Below are positions 24,983 through 33,846 of a DNA stretch of 64,000 bases, piece by piece. Each line of letters opens with the position of its first letter. The first letter of the stretch is position 1. Where the stretch lies: contig NZ_KQ948997.1 of the NCBI RefSeq assembly GCF_001514265.1, positions 1 through 64,000 on the forward strand, written 5' to 3'. The DNA comes from Streptomyces resistomycificus (GTDB taxonomy: Bacteria > Actinomycetota > Actinomycetes > Streptomycetales > Streptomycetaceae). Under the pieces are notes generated by a model. It ran no database searches. It saw nothing but the letters and a program-made list of their open reading frames with translations, and was not told where the DNA came from. A program made the translations under genes and the position numbers.

Positions 24983-26620
24983 ATGACAGCAAAACTGATG
25001 CAACGTCAGCTGACGAGACGTCATATCCTGGGGATGGTGGCCCTGCAGACGGCCGCCGCGTCCGGTCTCACCCGCATCGGTCTCCAGACGGCCTACGGCG
25101 CGGAGCCCGCCGCCGTCGACAACGCCCCCGCCATCGTGGTCGGTTCGGGATACGGCGGTGCCGTCGCCGCCCTCCGCCTGGGCCAGGCCGGCATCCGCAC
25201 CCTCGTCCTCGAGATGGGCCGGGCCTGGAACACCCCCGGCTCCGACGGCAAGGTCTTCTGCTCCACCAGCGCCCCGGACGAGCGGTCCATGTGGTTCCGC
25301 ACCCGCACCGAGGCCCCGCTGGCCACCTTCCTGTGGCTGGACGTCGTCAACAAGGACATCAGCTCCTATCCGGGGGTCCTGGACCGGGTGCACTTCGACG
25401 CCATGTCGGTCTACGTGGGCCGGGGCGTCGGCGGTGGCTCCCTCGTCAACGGCGGGATGGCGGTCACGCCGCTCCGGTCGTACTTCAAGGAGCAGTTCCC
25501 CACCGTGGACGCCGCGGAGATGTACGGCACCTACTTCCCGCGCGCCCGCTCCATGCTCGGCGTCAACACCGTCGACCCCGCCTGGTTCGAGTCGACGGAC
25601 TGGTACCGCTTCACCCGCGTCTCCCGCGCCCACGCCCAGCGGACCGGCCTGAAGACCACCTTCGTGCCGAGCGTCTACGACTTCGGTCACATGCAGCGCG
25701 AGGCCGCCGGCACGGCCACCAGGTCCGCGCTCGGCGGCGAGGTCATCTACGGCAACAACCACGGCAAGCGCAGCCTCGACAAGACCTACCTGGCCGACGC
25801 GCTCGGCACCGGGAACGTCACCATCCACACCCTGGAGAAGGTCAGGGCCGTCAGCCGGGCGGCCGACGGCTCCTGGCTGCTGACCGCCGACCGCATCGAC
25901 CACACCGGCAAGGTCGTCGAGACCCGGCAGTACGGCTGTACCTACCTCTTCCTGGGCGGCGGCAGCGTCGGCACCACCGAACTGCTCGTCCGAGCCCGGG
26001 AGACGGGTGCGCTGCCGGCCCTGCCCGCGAGCGTGGGCGCCGGCTGGGGAACCAACGGCAACGTGATGCTCGGGCGCGCCAACCACCTGTGGGACACGGT
26101 CGGGGCGAACCAGTCGACCATGCCGGTCATGGGCATCGACGACTGGGCCAACACCGCCAACCCCGTCTTCGCGGAGATCGCCCCGCTGCCGACCGGCCTG
26201 GAGCACTGGGTCAGCCTGTATCTGGCGATCACCAAGAACCCCTCGCGCGCGGCGTTCTCGTACGACAGCGGGACGGGAGGGGTGCGGCTCGGCTGGACGG
26301 CCGCGCACAGCGCGGTCTCGGTCGCCATGGCCAGGAAGCTGTTCGACCGGATCAACGCGGCGAACTCGACGATCTACCGCTACGACCTGTTCGGCTCCGC
26401 CGACAAGGTCTTCGCCGACGACTTCACCTACCACCCGCTGGGCGGCTGCGTGCTGGGGAAGGCGACCGACGACTACGGCCGGGTGAAGGGGTATTCCAGG
26501 CTGTACGTCACCGATGGCTCGCTCGTGCCCGGGTCGATCGGGGTGAACCCGTTCGTGACGATCACCGCGCTCGCCGAACGGACGATGGCGCGGGTCCTCG
26601 CCGAGGACACCGCGCCATGA
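24983..26620 (+). CDS. choA: Secreted cholesterol oxidase (GMC family)
   Basis: A 545-residue FAD enzyme that oxidises and isomerises cholesterol to cholest-4-en-3-one. A Tat-like signal (LTRRHILGMVALQTAAASGL) starts the protein, consistent with export of the folded flavoprotein. The FAD motif is VVGSGYGGAVAALRLGQAG. Active-site residues known from Streptomyces ChoA are present: Glu in FAEIAPLP, His in TYHPLGGC and Asn in GVNPFVTITA. Similarity is visible along the whole length. The ATG at 24983 gives the full signal peptide. Unlike its neighbours it is not part of the conserved envelope gene set and looks like an insertion between pimB-like and fadD genes. No cytochrome P450 choP is adjacent. 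Confidence 0.95.
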   Translation: MTAKLMQRQLTRRHILGMVALQTAAASGLTRIGLQTAYGAEPAAVDNAPAIVVGSGYGGAVAALRLGQAGIRTLVLEMGRAWNTPGSDGKVFCSTSAPDERSMWFRTRTEAPLATFLWLDVVNKDISSYPGVLDRVHFDAMSVYVGRGVGGGSLVNGGMAVTPLRSYFKEQFPTVDAAEMYGTYFPRARSMLGVNTVDPAWFESTDWYRFTRVSRAHAQRTGLKTTFVPSVYDFGHMQREAAGTATRSALGGEVIYGNNHGKRSLDKTYLADALGTGNVTIHTLEKVRAVSRAADGSWLLTADRIDHTGKVVETRQYGCTYLFLGGGSVGTTELLVRARETGALPALPASVGAGWGTNGNVMLGRANHLWDTVGANQSTMPVMGIDDWANTANPVFAEIAPLPTGLEHWVSLYLAITKNPSRAAFSYDSGTGGVRLGWTAAHSAVSVAMARKLFDRINAANSTIYRYDLFGSADKVFADDFTYHPLGGCVLGKATDDYGRVKGYSRLYVTDGSLVPGSIGVNPFVTITALAERTMARVLAEDTAP

Positions 26621-26639
26621 CGATCCGTCAAAGGCCCTG

Positions 26640-28436
26640 CTACTTCTGGTAGATGGCCTCGATCTCGGAAGCGTAGTCCTTCGCCACCACGTTGCGCTTG
26701 AGCTTCAGGGACGGCGTGAGGTGGCCCGACTCCTCCGTGAACTGGGAGGACAGAATGCGGAACTTCCGCACCGATTCCGCCTTCGACACCGCGGCGTTGC
26801 CGTCGTCGATCGCCGACTGGACGGCGGCCAGCAGGTCCGCGTCCTCGTGCAGCGACGCCGCGGTGGAGCCCGCCGGCTTGCCGTGCTCGGCGGCCCACCG
26901 GCCCAGGAACTCGTCGTCGATGGTGACCAGCGCGCCCACGAACGGCCGTCCGTCGCCGACCACCATGCACTCCGCGACCAGCGCGTGCGCCCGGATGCGG
27001 TCCTCGATCACGGCCGGGGCCACGTTCTTGCCGCCGGCGGTGACGATGATCTCCTTCTTGCGGCCGGTGATCCTGAGGTAGCCGTCCTCGTCGAGGGTGC
27101 CGATGTCACCGGTGTGGAACCAGCCGTCGGCGAGCGCCTCGGCGGTCGCGCCCGGGTTGTTCCAGTACTCCTTGAACAGGTGCTCGCCGTGCAGCAGCAC
27201 CTCGCCGTCGTCCGCGATCCGCACCACCGAGCCGGGCAGCGGCTGACCGACCGTGCCGATCTTCTGGCGGTCCCACGGGTTGAACGCGGTGGCGGCACAG
27301 GACTCGGTCAGGCCGTAGCCCTCCAGGACCGTGAAGCCGATGCCGCGGAAGAAGTGACCGAGGCGCTCGCCCAGCGGGGCGCCGCCGGAGATGGCGTACT
27401 CGCCCCTGCCGCCGAGGACCGCGCGCAGCTTGCTGTAGACGAGTTTGTCGAAGGTCTTGTGCTTGATCCGCAGACCGAGGGACGGGCCCGACGGGGTGTC
27501 CAGCGCCTTGCTGTACGCGATCGCGGTGTCCGAGGCCTTGTCGAAGATCTTGCCCTTGCCGTCCGCCTGCGCCTTGGCGCGCGCCGAGTTGTAGACCTTC
27601 TCGAAGACGCGCGGCACACCCAGGATCAGCGTGGGCCGGAACGAGGCCAGCTCGTCGGTGAGGTTCTTGATGTCCGCGACGGTGCCCAGCTTGATCGGCG
27701 CCATCATCGGCGCGACCTGGACCAGCCGGCCGAAGACGTGCGCGAGCGGGAGGAAGAGCAGCACGCTGCACTCACCCGTGCGGAACAGCGGGCGCAGCCG
27801 CTCGACGACGTTCCCGCACTCGGCGAAGAAGCTGCGGTGGGTGAGCACGCAGCCCTTGGGCCGGCCCGTGGTGCCGCTCGTGTAGACGATGGTCGCCGGG
27901 TCGTCGGCCTTGGCCAGCGAGCCGCGCTCCTCGACGGCCCGGTCCGTGACGTCCTGCCCGAGCCGCCCGAGCTCCTCCACGCCACCGCCCTCGATCTGCC
28001 AGACGTGCTTGAGGGCGGGCAGGCCCTCGCGCACCGACTCGACGGCGGCCGAGTGGCTGTCCAGCTCCACGACGCAGGCCGTGGCGCCCGAGTCGCTGAG
28101 GATCCACTGGACCTGCTCCGGGGAGCTGGTCTCGTACACCGGCACGGTGACCGCGCCCGCGCTCCAGATCGCGAAGTCGAGGAGGGTCCACTCGTACCGG
28201 GTGCGGGACATCAGGCCGACCCGGTCACCGGGCTGGACACCGGAGGCGATCAGCCCCTTGGCGGCCGCGTGCACCTCGGCGAGGAAGGTGGTGGCCGTGA
28301 CGTCCTGCCAGGCACCGTCGACCTTGCGGGCGATCACGGCGACATCCGGATGCTGCGCGGCGTTTCTCCGGACGATGTCGGTGAGATTGCCGTCCGCAGG
28401 GACCTCGTACAAAGCCGGAAGGCTGAACTCGCGCAA
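26640..28436 (-). CDS. Long-chain fatty acid--CoA ligase (FadD15-like)
   Basis: A 598-residue AMP-forming acyl-CoA synthetase. The P-loop is VYTSGTTGRPKG, the A5-like motif is GYGLTESCA, the hinge/A8 region TGDIGTLDEDGYLRITGRKKE, and the catalytic C-terminal lysine lies in LKLKRNVVAKDY. It activates fatty acids for lipid synthesis or degradation at the membrane. The start is TTG at 28436: GAGGAG sits eight to nine bases upstream, and no in-frame ATG or GTG is near. Location next to pimB-like and choA genes recalls M. tuberculosis fadD15/pimB'. Confidence 0.95.
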   Translation of the reverse strand: MREFSLPALYEVPADGNLTDIVRRNAAQHPDVAVIARKVDGAWQDVTATTFLAEVHAAAKGLIASGVQPGDRVGLMSRTRYEWTLLDFAIWSAGAVTVPVYETSSPEQVQWILSDSGATACVVELDSHSAAVESVREGLPALKHVWQIEGGGVEELGRLGQDVTDRAVEERGSLAKADDPATIVYTSGTTGRPKGCVLTHRSFFAECGNVVERLRPLFRTGECSVLLFLPLAHVFGRLVQVAPMMAPIKLGTVADIKNLTDELASFRPTLILGVPRVFEKVYNSARAKAQADGKGKIFDKASDTAIAYSKALDTPSGPSLGLRIKHKTFDKLVYSKLRAVLGGRGEYAISGGAPLGERLGHFFRGIGFTVLEGYGLTESCAATAFNPWDRQKIGTVGQPLPGSVVRIADDGEVLLHGEHLFKEYWNNPGATAEALADGWFHTGDIGTLDEDGYLRITGRKKEIIVTAGGKNVAPAVIEDRIRAHALVAECMVVGDGRPFVGALVTIDDEFLGRWAAEHGKPAGSTAASLHEDADLLAAVQSAIDDGNAAVSKAESVRKFRILSSQFTEESGHLTPSLKLKRNVVAKDYASEIEAIYQK

Positions 28437-28752
28437 GACTGCTGCTCCTCATAGGGCGCCGGCGCCACGACGTTGTGTGATGCGACGGTGCGGTCCACGG
28501 CTCGGGCGGGTGCTCGAAGGCCTACCCCGGGTCTGGGAATCCCGGTGGTTGAAACCCTGAGCACGACTGGACCGACCGGACGTTACCCGCCGGTATGGCT
28601 TCTTCGACAGGGGGTCCCGGCGAGATGTTCGCTGCGTCACACAGATTGCTTTTCCTCGGCGCACAGTAGTCCACGCACTAACTGACTGGCCAGTAACCGC
28701 TGGTACGGCCGCCACTGTTCACGTATGCCCCACACCCTTACGCTTGATCGCC
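28437..28752. other. Divergent intergenic region with a perfect ACTGGCCAGT palindrome
   Basis: This 316-base gap between divergent genes holds their promoters and no gene. A perfect 10-bp palindrome, ACTGGCCAGT at 28685-28694, resembles half of a TetR-type operator. A -10-like TACGCT (28740-28745) lies 7 bases before the phosphoesterase ATG, suggesting leaderless transcription. Confidence 0.5.
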
Positions 28753-29550
28753 ATGGCACCCACACCAGCCGGTAACCGGAGGACACGCGTTCATGTGGTC
28801 AGCGACGTGCACGGCAACGCCCGTGACCTGGCCCGAGCCGGCGAGGGCGCCGACGCCCTGATCTGCCTGGGTGACCTCGTCCTCTTCCTCGACTACGCCG
28901 ACCACTCGCGCGGGATCTTCCCCGACCTCTTCGGCGAGGAGAACGCCCACCGCATCGTCGAGCTGCGCACCGCCCGCCGCTTCACGGAGGCGCGCGACTT
29001 CCAGGCCGGGCTGTGGGCGGGCATCGGCGAGAACCGGGCCGAGGTGATCGAGCGGGCGGTGCGCAAGCAGTACGCCGAGCTGTTCGCGGCGTTCCCGACA
29101 CCGACGTACGCCACCTACGGCAATGTCGACATGCCGCCCCTGTGGCCGGAGTACGCCGGACCCGGCACCACCGTGCTCGACGGCGAGCGGGTCGAGATCG
29201 GCGGCCGGGTCTTCGGCTTCGTCGGCGGCGGACTGCGGACGCCGATGCGCACGCCGTACGAGATCAGCGACGAGGAGTACGCGGCGAAGATCGAGGCGGT
29301 CGGCGAGGTGGACGTGCTGTGCACGCACATCCCGCCGGAGGTCCCCGAGCTGGTCTACGACACCGTCGCGCGCCGCTTCGAGCGCGGCAGCCGGGCCCTG
29401 CTGGACGCGATCCGCCGCACCCGGCCCCGGTACGCGCTGTTCGGTCACGTCCACCAGCCGCTGGCGCGGCGGATGCGGATCGGGTCGACCGAGTGCGTCA
29501 ACGTGGGCCACTTCGCGGGAAGCGGCGAGCCGTGGGCCCTGGAGTGGTGA
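28753..29550 (+). CDS. Calcineurin-like metallophosphoesterase
   Basis: A 265-residue cytoplasmic enzyme with all metal-site motifs in order: SDVHGN (about residue 19), GDLVLFLD (about 42), the GN-type motif in YGNVDMP, CTHIPPE and GHVHQP. These make a two-metal phosphodiesterase or phosphatase site. The substrate cannot be told; nucleotides, proteins or envelope phosphates are options. I chose the ATG at 28753; a -10-like hexamer just upstream suggests a leaderless message. Confidence 0.9.
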   Translation: MAPTPAGNRRTRVHVVSDVHGNARDLARAGEGADALICLGDLVLFLDYADHSRGIFPDLFGEENAHRIVELRTARRFTEARDFQAGLWAGIGENRAEVIERAVRKQYAELFAAFPTPTYATYGNVDMPPLWPEYAGPGTTVLDGERVEIGGRVFGFVGGGLRTPMRTPYEISDEEYAAKIEAVGEVDVLCTHIPPEVPELVYDTVARRFERGSRALLDAIRRTRPRYALFGHVHQPLARRMRIGSTECVNVGHFAGSGEPWALEW

Positions 29551-29673
29551 GCCGTCCCCGGTGACCGGGGTGGACGGGGTGAAGTCGGGCGGTCGCCTGC
29601 GCGGTAGCCTTCACGCTGCACACACGTGCGCACGACCCTGCCTCACCGGACCGCATCTGGAGGAGCCACCGCG

Positions 29674-30117
29674 ATGGCGGAACACACCAGCTCGAGCATC
29701 ACGATCGAGGCGGCACCGGCCGACGTCATGGCGGTGATCGCCGACTTCGCCCGCTATCCGGACTGGACCGGAGAGGTGAAGGAGGCGGAGGTCCTGGCGA
29801 CCGACGCCCAGGGCCGCGCCGAACAGGTCCGCCTCGTCATGGACGCGGGCGCCATCAAGGACGACCAGGTCCTCGGCTACACCTGGACCGGCGAGAACGA
29901 GGTCTCCTGGACCCTGGTGAAGTCCCAGATGCTGCGGTCGCTCGACGGCTCGTACATCCTGAAGGCGGCCGGCTCCGGGGCGACCGAGGTCACCTACCTG
30001 CTGACCGTCGACGTCAAGATCCCCATGCTCGGCATGATCAAGCGCAAGGCCGAGAAGGTCATCATCGACCGGGCGCTGGCCGGGCTGAAGAAGCGGGTGG
30101 AGTCGGGGGCCGCGTAG
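29674..30117 (+). CDS. SRPBCC-family (START-like) lipid/hydrophobic ligand-binding protein
   Basis: A 147-residue single-domain protein of the polyketide cyclase/dehydrase-like helix-grip fold. The opening EAAPADVMAVIADFARYPDWTGEV is characteristic. Such proteins bind hydrophobic ligands or lipids. No catalytic residues can be named. GGAGGAG precedes the ATG at 29674. It lies just before the ArsA-like ATPase gene, the same pairing remembered from M. tuberculosis Rv2185c/Rv2184c, which suggests the two work together. Confidence 0.88.
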   Translation: MAEHTSSSITIEAAPADVMAVIADFARYPDWTGEVKEAEVLATDAQGRAEQVRLVMDAGAIKDDQVLGYTWTGENEVSWTLVKSQMLRSLDGSYILKAAGSGATEVTYLLTVDVKIPMLGMIKRKAEKVIIDRALAGLKKRVESGAA

Positions 30118-30159
30118 GCGTACCGCCCCGGGCGGTACGCGGAGGTACCGTTCAACCCC

Positions 30160-31329
30160 ATGCGCACCATCCTGATCACGGGCCCGGGCGGCAGCGGCCG
30201 TACGACGGTCGCCGCCGCCACCGCGCTCGCCGCCGCCCGCGAGGGCACCCGCACCCTCGTGCTAGGCGCCGACCGCACCGACACCCTCGGCGCGATCCTG
30301 GGGGCCGAGACCGGCCCGGTCCCGCGACAGGTGGCGCCCAACCTCACGGCCTGGCGCCCCGACGCGGTGCAGCGCTTCCGGGACGACCTCACCGCGTTCC
30401 AGACCCGCGCGGCCTCCGTCCTCGACCTGCTCGGCGCCTCGCGTCTGGACCCCGAGGAGGTCACCCCCCTCCCCGGCGCCGAGGAGCTCAGCCTGCTGCG
30501 CGCGCTGCGGGACGCGGCCCTCGCCGAGGCCCACGACCTGCTCGTGGTCGACCTGCCGGCCACCGCCCAGGCCCTCGCCCTGCTCGCCCTGCCCGAGGAA
30601 CTGCGCCGCTACCTGCGCAGGCTGCTGCCGGCCGAACGGCAGGCGGCCCGCGCCCTGCGCCCCGTCCTGGGCCGGCTCGCCGGCGTGCCGATGCCCGCGG
30701 AGTGGCTCTACGAGACCGCCGGCCGCTGGGACGTCGAGCTGGCCGCCGTCGAGGCCGTCGTCGCCGACCGCGACACCTCCGTACGGCTGGTCGCCGAGCC
30801 CTCCCCGTCCGGCGCCGACGCCGTACGCGACGCCACCCTCGGCCTCGCCCTGCACGGCCTGCGCCCCGACGCGCTGGTGGCCAACCGGGTCCTGCCGGAG
30901 ACCGCGGGGGACGGCTGGCTCGCCGGGCCCGTCGCCCAGCAGCGCAAGATCCTCGCGGAGTGGCAGGAGTCGTACGACGTCCGGGCCGTCGCCCACCTCG
31001 GCCGCGACCCGCGGGGCGCCGACGACCTGTCCCGGCTGACCGTCCCCGGCGTCAAAGCCGAGCCCTCCACGGTCGGGTGGCCCGTCACCGACCACCTCGC
31101 CGAGGACGGCGTCCTCCTGTGGACCATCCCGCTGCCCGGCGCGATACGGGACGACCTGGACCTCATCCGGCGCGGCGATGAACTCGTCGTCAGCGCGGGG
31201 CACTTCCGCCGGATCGTCCCGCTGCCGTCGGCCCTGCGCCGCTGCACCGTCGACGGCGCCGCGCTGCGGGAGGGCGAGCTGCGGATCCGGTTCGCGCCCG
31301 ACCCGGGTCTCTGGCCGGGGACACGGTGA
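30160..31329 (+). CDS. ArsA/GET3-like ATPase
   Basis: A 389-residue SIMIBI-class ATPase. The deviant Walker A is GPGGSGRTT at the N terminus (the signature position that is usually Lys is Arg or Ser here), and the switch II region is VVDLPATAQALALLALPEEL. The central part has the helical spread of ArsA-like proteins and the C terminus has the small beta domain (about 310-389). GET3 relatives handle hydrophobic helices; arsenite export is unlikely because no ArsB or Cys triad is seen. TACCGT (30145-30150) lies 9 bases before the ATG, so the message may be leaderless. Confidence 0.82.
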   Translation: MRTILITGPGGSGRTTVAAATALAAAREGTRTLVLGADRTDTLGAILGAETGPVPRQVAPNLTAWRPDAVQRFRDDLTAFQTRAASVLDLLGASRLDPEEVTPLPGAEELSLLRALRDAALAEAHDLLVVDLPATAQALALLALPEELRRYLRRLLPAERQAARALRPVLGRLAGVPMPAEWLYETAGRWDVELAAVEAVVADRDTSVRLVAEPSPSGADAVRDATLGLALHGLRPDALVANRVLPETAGDGWLAGPVAQQRKILAEWQESYDVRAVAHLGRDPRGADDLSRLTVPGVKAEPSTVGWPVTDHLAEDGVLLWTIPLPGAIRDDLDLIRRGDELVVSAGHFRRIVPLPSALRRCTVDGAALREGELRIRFAPDPGLWPGTR

Positions 31330-31386
31330 ACCGCATACGCCCGTTCGGGTAACGTCGTAGGGACGAACCGTAGTCAGGAGTCCGTC

Positions 31387-31884
31387 ATGAGCGAAGAGCT
31401 CCCCCCGCCCGACTCCGGCGAGCGTGAGGCTGTCGACGAGGTGCGGGCGAGCGACCCCGACGCGTGGGCGACGGCGTGTGCCGAGGACCTCGCGGCGGAG
31501 AAGGCCCGCCGCCGCGCGGAGCACGGCCCGCAGCCGGGTGCCGCAGCCGAGGAGCTGCGCAAACTCGTCGACAGCGTCGCCGACAAGCTGTCCGGCCTCC
31601 AGTCCCCGCTGTTCGGCGCGGTCGCGGGGCCCGCCGCCCAGCAGGTGGTCAAGCAGGTCGTGCAGCAGGCCAAGGCGGCCGTCGAACCCGTCATCGAGCG
31701 CAACCCGGACGTCTTCGACCACCTGGCGGCCGCGGGCAACGAACTGCTCGCCGCCTACCGCTCCGCGGTCCAGGCCCAGGAGCAGCGCTGGACGAGCCGC
31801 GGGACCGGCCCGCGCGACCCGGGCGACCCCCGCGACGACCGCGGCGACGAGCCCGGCCCCGGCGAGCGCATCGACTTGGACTGA
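31387..31884 (+). CDS. SCO2127-type protein upstream of glucokinase
   Basis: A 165-residue, mostly helical soluble protein with charged ends. It has no enzyme motif. It matches the DUF5304-like SCO2127 protein of S. coelicolor, whose gene lies directly before glkA and, as I recall from published work, promotes glkA expression and restores glucose sensitivity in some mutants. AGGAG precedes the ATG at 31387. The C terminus is a disordered Asp/Gly/Arg/Pro tail. Role here is inferred from that position. Confidence 0.8.
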   Translation: MSEELPPPDSGEREAVDEVRASDPDAWATACAEDLAAEKARRRAEHGPQPGAAAEELRKLVDSVADKLSGLQSPLFGAVAGPAAQQVVKQVVQQAKAAVEPVIERNPDVFDHLAAAGNELLAAYRSAVQAQEQRWTSRGTGPRDPGDPRDDRGDEPGPGERIDLD

Positions 31885-31939
31885 CGCCCCCCTCGGGTAC
31901 GGTTGGCCGTAGCGGGGCTCGACCGAAACTGAGGGATTC

Positions 31940-32893
31940 ATGGGACTCACCATCGGCGTCGACATCGGCGGCACGAAGATCGCGGCCGGCGTGGTCGACG
32001 AGGAAGGCAACATCCTCTCGACCCACAAGGTGCCGACCCCGGGCACGCCCGAGGGCATCGTGGACGCCATCGCCTCCGCCGTGGAGGGCGCGCGCGCCGG
32101 GCACGAGATCGTCGGCGTGGGTATCGGTGCGGCCGGTTACGTCAACCGTCAGCGCTCGACGGTCTACTTCGCGCCGAACATCGACTGGCGCCAGGAGCCG
32201 TTGAAGGAGAAGGTCGAGGCTCGCGTGAGCCTGCCGGTCGTCGTGGAGAACGACGCCAACGCGGCAGCGTGGGGCGAGTACAAGTTCGGCGCAGGCAAGG
32301 GCCACCGCAACGTCATCTGCATCACCCTCGGCACCGGCCTCGGCGGCGGCATCATCATCGGCAACAAGCTGCGCCGCGGGCACTTCGGCGTGGCCGCCGA
32401 GTTCGGCCACATCCGCATGGTCCCCGACGGCCTGCTGTGCGGCTGCGGCAGCCAGGGCTGCTGGGAGCAGTACGCCTCCGGGCGCGCCCTGGTGAGGTAC
32501 GCCAAGCAGCGCGCCAACGCCACCCCCGAGAACGCCGAGATCCTGCTCGGTCTCGGTGACGGCAGCCCCGACGGCATCGAGGGCAAGCACATCTCCATGG
32601 CCGCCCGCCAGGGCGACCCGGTCGCCGTCGACTCCTACCGCGAGCTCGCCCGCTGGGCCGGCGCCGGCCTCGCCGACCTGGCCTCGCTCTTCGACCCCTC
32701 CGCCTTCATCGTCGGCGGCGGCCTCTCGGACGAGGGCGAACTGGTCCTCGACCCGATCCGCAAGTCGTACAAGCGCTGGCTGGTCGGCGGTAACTGGCGC
32801 CCGGTCGCCGACGTGATCGCCGCACGGCTCGGCAACGAGGCCGGCCTGGTCGGCGCGGCCGACCTGGCCCGCGAGCCCGACCCGATCATGTAA
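31940..32893 (+). CDS. glkA: ROK-family glucokinase
   Basis: A 317-residue glucokinase that phosphorylates glucose and, in Streptomyces, is also a main player in carbon catabolite repression. The ATP motif is VDIGGTKIAAG, the substrate site includes ENDANAAAWGEY (catalytic Asp), and the ROK zinc motif is CGCGSQGCWEQ, all intact. The gene is followed by a long hairpin at 32918-32981. It sits directly after the SCO2127-type gene. Assignment is firm from motifs and context. Confidence 0.96.
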   Translation: MGLTIGVDIGGTKIAAGVVDEEGNILSTHKVPTPGTPEGIVDAIASAVEGARAGHEIVGVGIGAAGYVNRQRSTVYFAPNIDWRQEPLKEKVEARVSLPVVVENDANAAAWGEYKFGAGKGHRNVICITLGTGLGGGIIIGNKLRRGHFGVAAEFGHIRMVPDGLLCGCGSQGCWEQYASGRALVRYAKQRANATPENAEILLGLGDGSPDGIEGKHISMAARQGDPVAVDSYRELARWAGAGLADLASLFDPSAFIVGGGLSDEGELVLDPIRKSYKRWLVGGNWRPVADVIAARLGNEAGLVGAADLAREPDPIM

Positions 32894-32917
32894 CTCGCGG
32901 CGCCCTTACGTGCCTGA

Positions 32918-32981
32918 GGGGCGCGGGGGCTGTGTGCGACCGCCACGCTCGACCGGCGGTCGCACACAGCCCCCGCGCCCC
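32918..32981 (+). terminator. Very long perfect hairpin after glkA
   Basis: The arms are 27 bp and perfect (32918-32944 with 32955-32981), the loop 10 bases. It begins GGGGCGCGGGGG, like a common dispersed Streptomyces intergenic repeat, so it may be both a repeat copy and the glkA terminator. No T tract follows. Confidence 0.8.
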
Positions 32982-33007
32982 GACCTGTCAGGCGTACATT
33001 GATCCAC

Positions 33008-33754
33008 ATGGTGCTGCTTCCCGACTCCCGTACCGAGCCCGATGGTTCAGCCCTCCTCCGCGTTCTGAGCTACAACGTCCGCTCCCTGCGTGACGACACC
33101 GAAGCCCTGGCAAGGGTGATCACCGCCTGCGCCCCCGACCTGGTCCTGGTGCAGGAAGCCCCCCGTTTCTTCCGCTGGCGCAAGAAGCTCGCGCGGCTCG
33201 CCGCCGCGTCCGGACAGGTGATCCTCTCCGGCGGCGGCACGGCCGCGGGCCCGGCGATCCTCTGCACGCTCCGGGCCACTGTCGAACGCACCGAGGACGT
33301 CCTGCTCCCGCTCACCCCCGGCCAGCACCGGCGTGGCTTCGCCACCGCCGTGGTCCGGTTCGGGGGCGCCCGCCTCGGCGTACTGAGCTGCCATCTGTCG
33401 CTGCGCCGGGACGAGCGGTACGAGCAGGCCGGCCTGCTCCTCGACCGGCTCGCCGGCCTGGGCGTCCAGCACGCGGTCGCGGGCGGCGACCTGAACGAAC
33501 GGCCCGGCGGCCGCGCCTTCGGCCGGCTCGCCGAGGGCCTCCAGGACTGCTGGGCCACGGCCTCCTGGGGCGGCGAGCACACCTGGACACGCACCGGCCC
33601 CCACCGGCGCATCGACGCGATCTTCGCGTCCAAGGGCGTCGAGGTCCTCGGCTGTGGGGTGCCCCTGGGCCATCCGGGGGTGACGGAGACAGACCTGAGG
33701 GCGGCCACGGACCACCTTCCGGTGCTGGCCGCCCTCCGCGTCCCCGCGAGCTAG
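33008..33754 (+). CDS. Endonuclease/exonuclease/phosphatase-family protein
   Basis: A 248-residue EEP-fold enzyme. Motifs in order: LSYNVRS (metal Asn), LVQEAP (Glu ligand), LSCHLSL, the AGGDLNERPG catalytic Asp/Asn pair, RRIDAIFAS, and the terminal TDHLPVLA His. It could be a nuclease or a phosphodiesterase acting on lipids or phosphoinositides. A TACATT (32994-32999) 8 bases before the ATG suggests leaderless expression. The stop codon lies inside a long palindrome shared with the convergent downstream gene. Confidence 0.87.
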   Translation: MVLLPDSRTEPDGSALLRVLSYNVRSLRDDTEALARVITACAPDLVLVQEAPRFFRWRKKLARLAAASGQVILSGGGTAAGPAILCTLRATVERTEDVLLPLTPGQHRRGFATAVVRFGGARLGVLSCHLSLRRDERYEQAGLLLDRLAGLGVQHAVAGGDLNERPGGRAFGRLAEGLQDCWATASWGGEHTWTRTGPHRRIDAIFASKGVEVLGCGVPLGHPGVTETDLRAATDHLPVLAALRVPAS

Positions 33755-33846
33755 GGCCTGCCTGTCGTTTGGATCAGGTCGGCTGGGAGGCACCGCACCT
33801 CTCGGCCGCCCCGCTCGGGTCGGCATGATCCAAACGACGGCCCTAG
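33751..33846. terminator. Long inverted repeat holding both convergent stop codons
   Basis: CTAGGGCC plus GTCGTTTGGATCA (33751-33758 and 33764-33776) faces TGATCCAAACGAC plus GGCCCTAG (33826-33846), with a five-base bulge on one side. The two TAG stops of the flanking convergent genes lie in the outer arms. It should act as a bidirectional terminator. Confidence 0.8.

Noticed and set aside
22140..24992. A 950-residue minus-strand frame across the GT87 and PimB-like genes
   Set aside because: Biased Arg/Gly/Pro composition, out of frame with the clear glycosyltransferases.
30160..31329. Arsenite pump ATPase
   Set aside because: No ArsB, ArsC or ArsR gene nearby and no metal-binding Cys set; better described as a GET3/ArsA-like ATPase.
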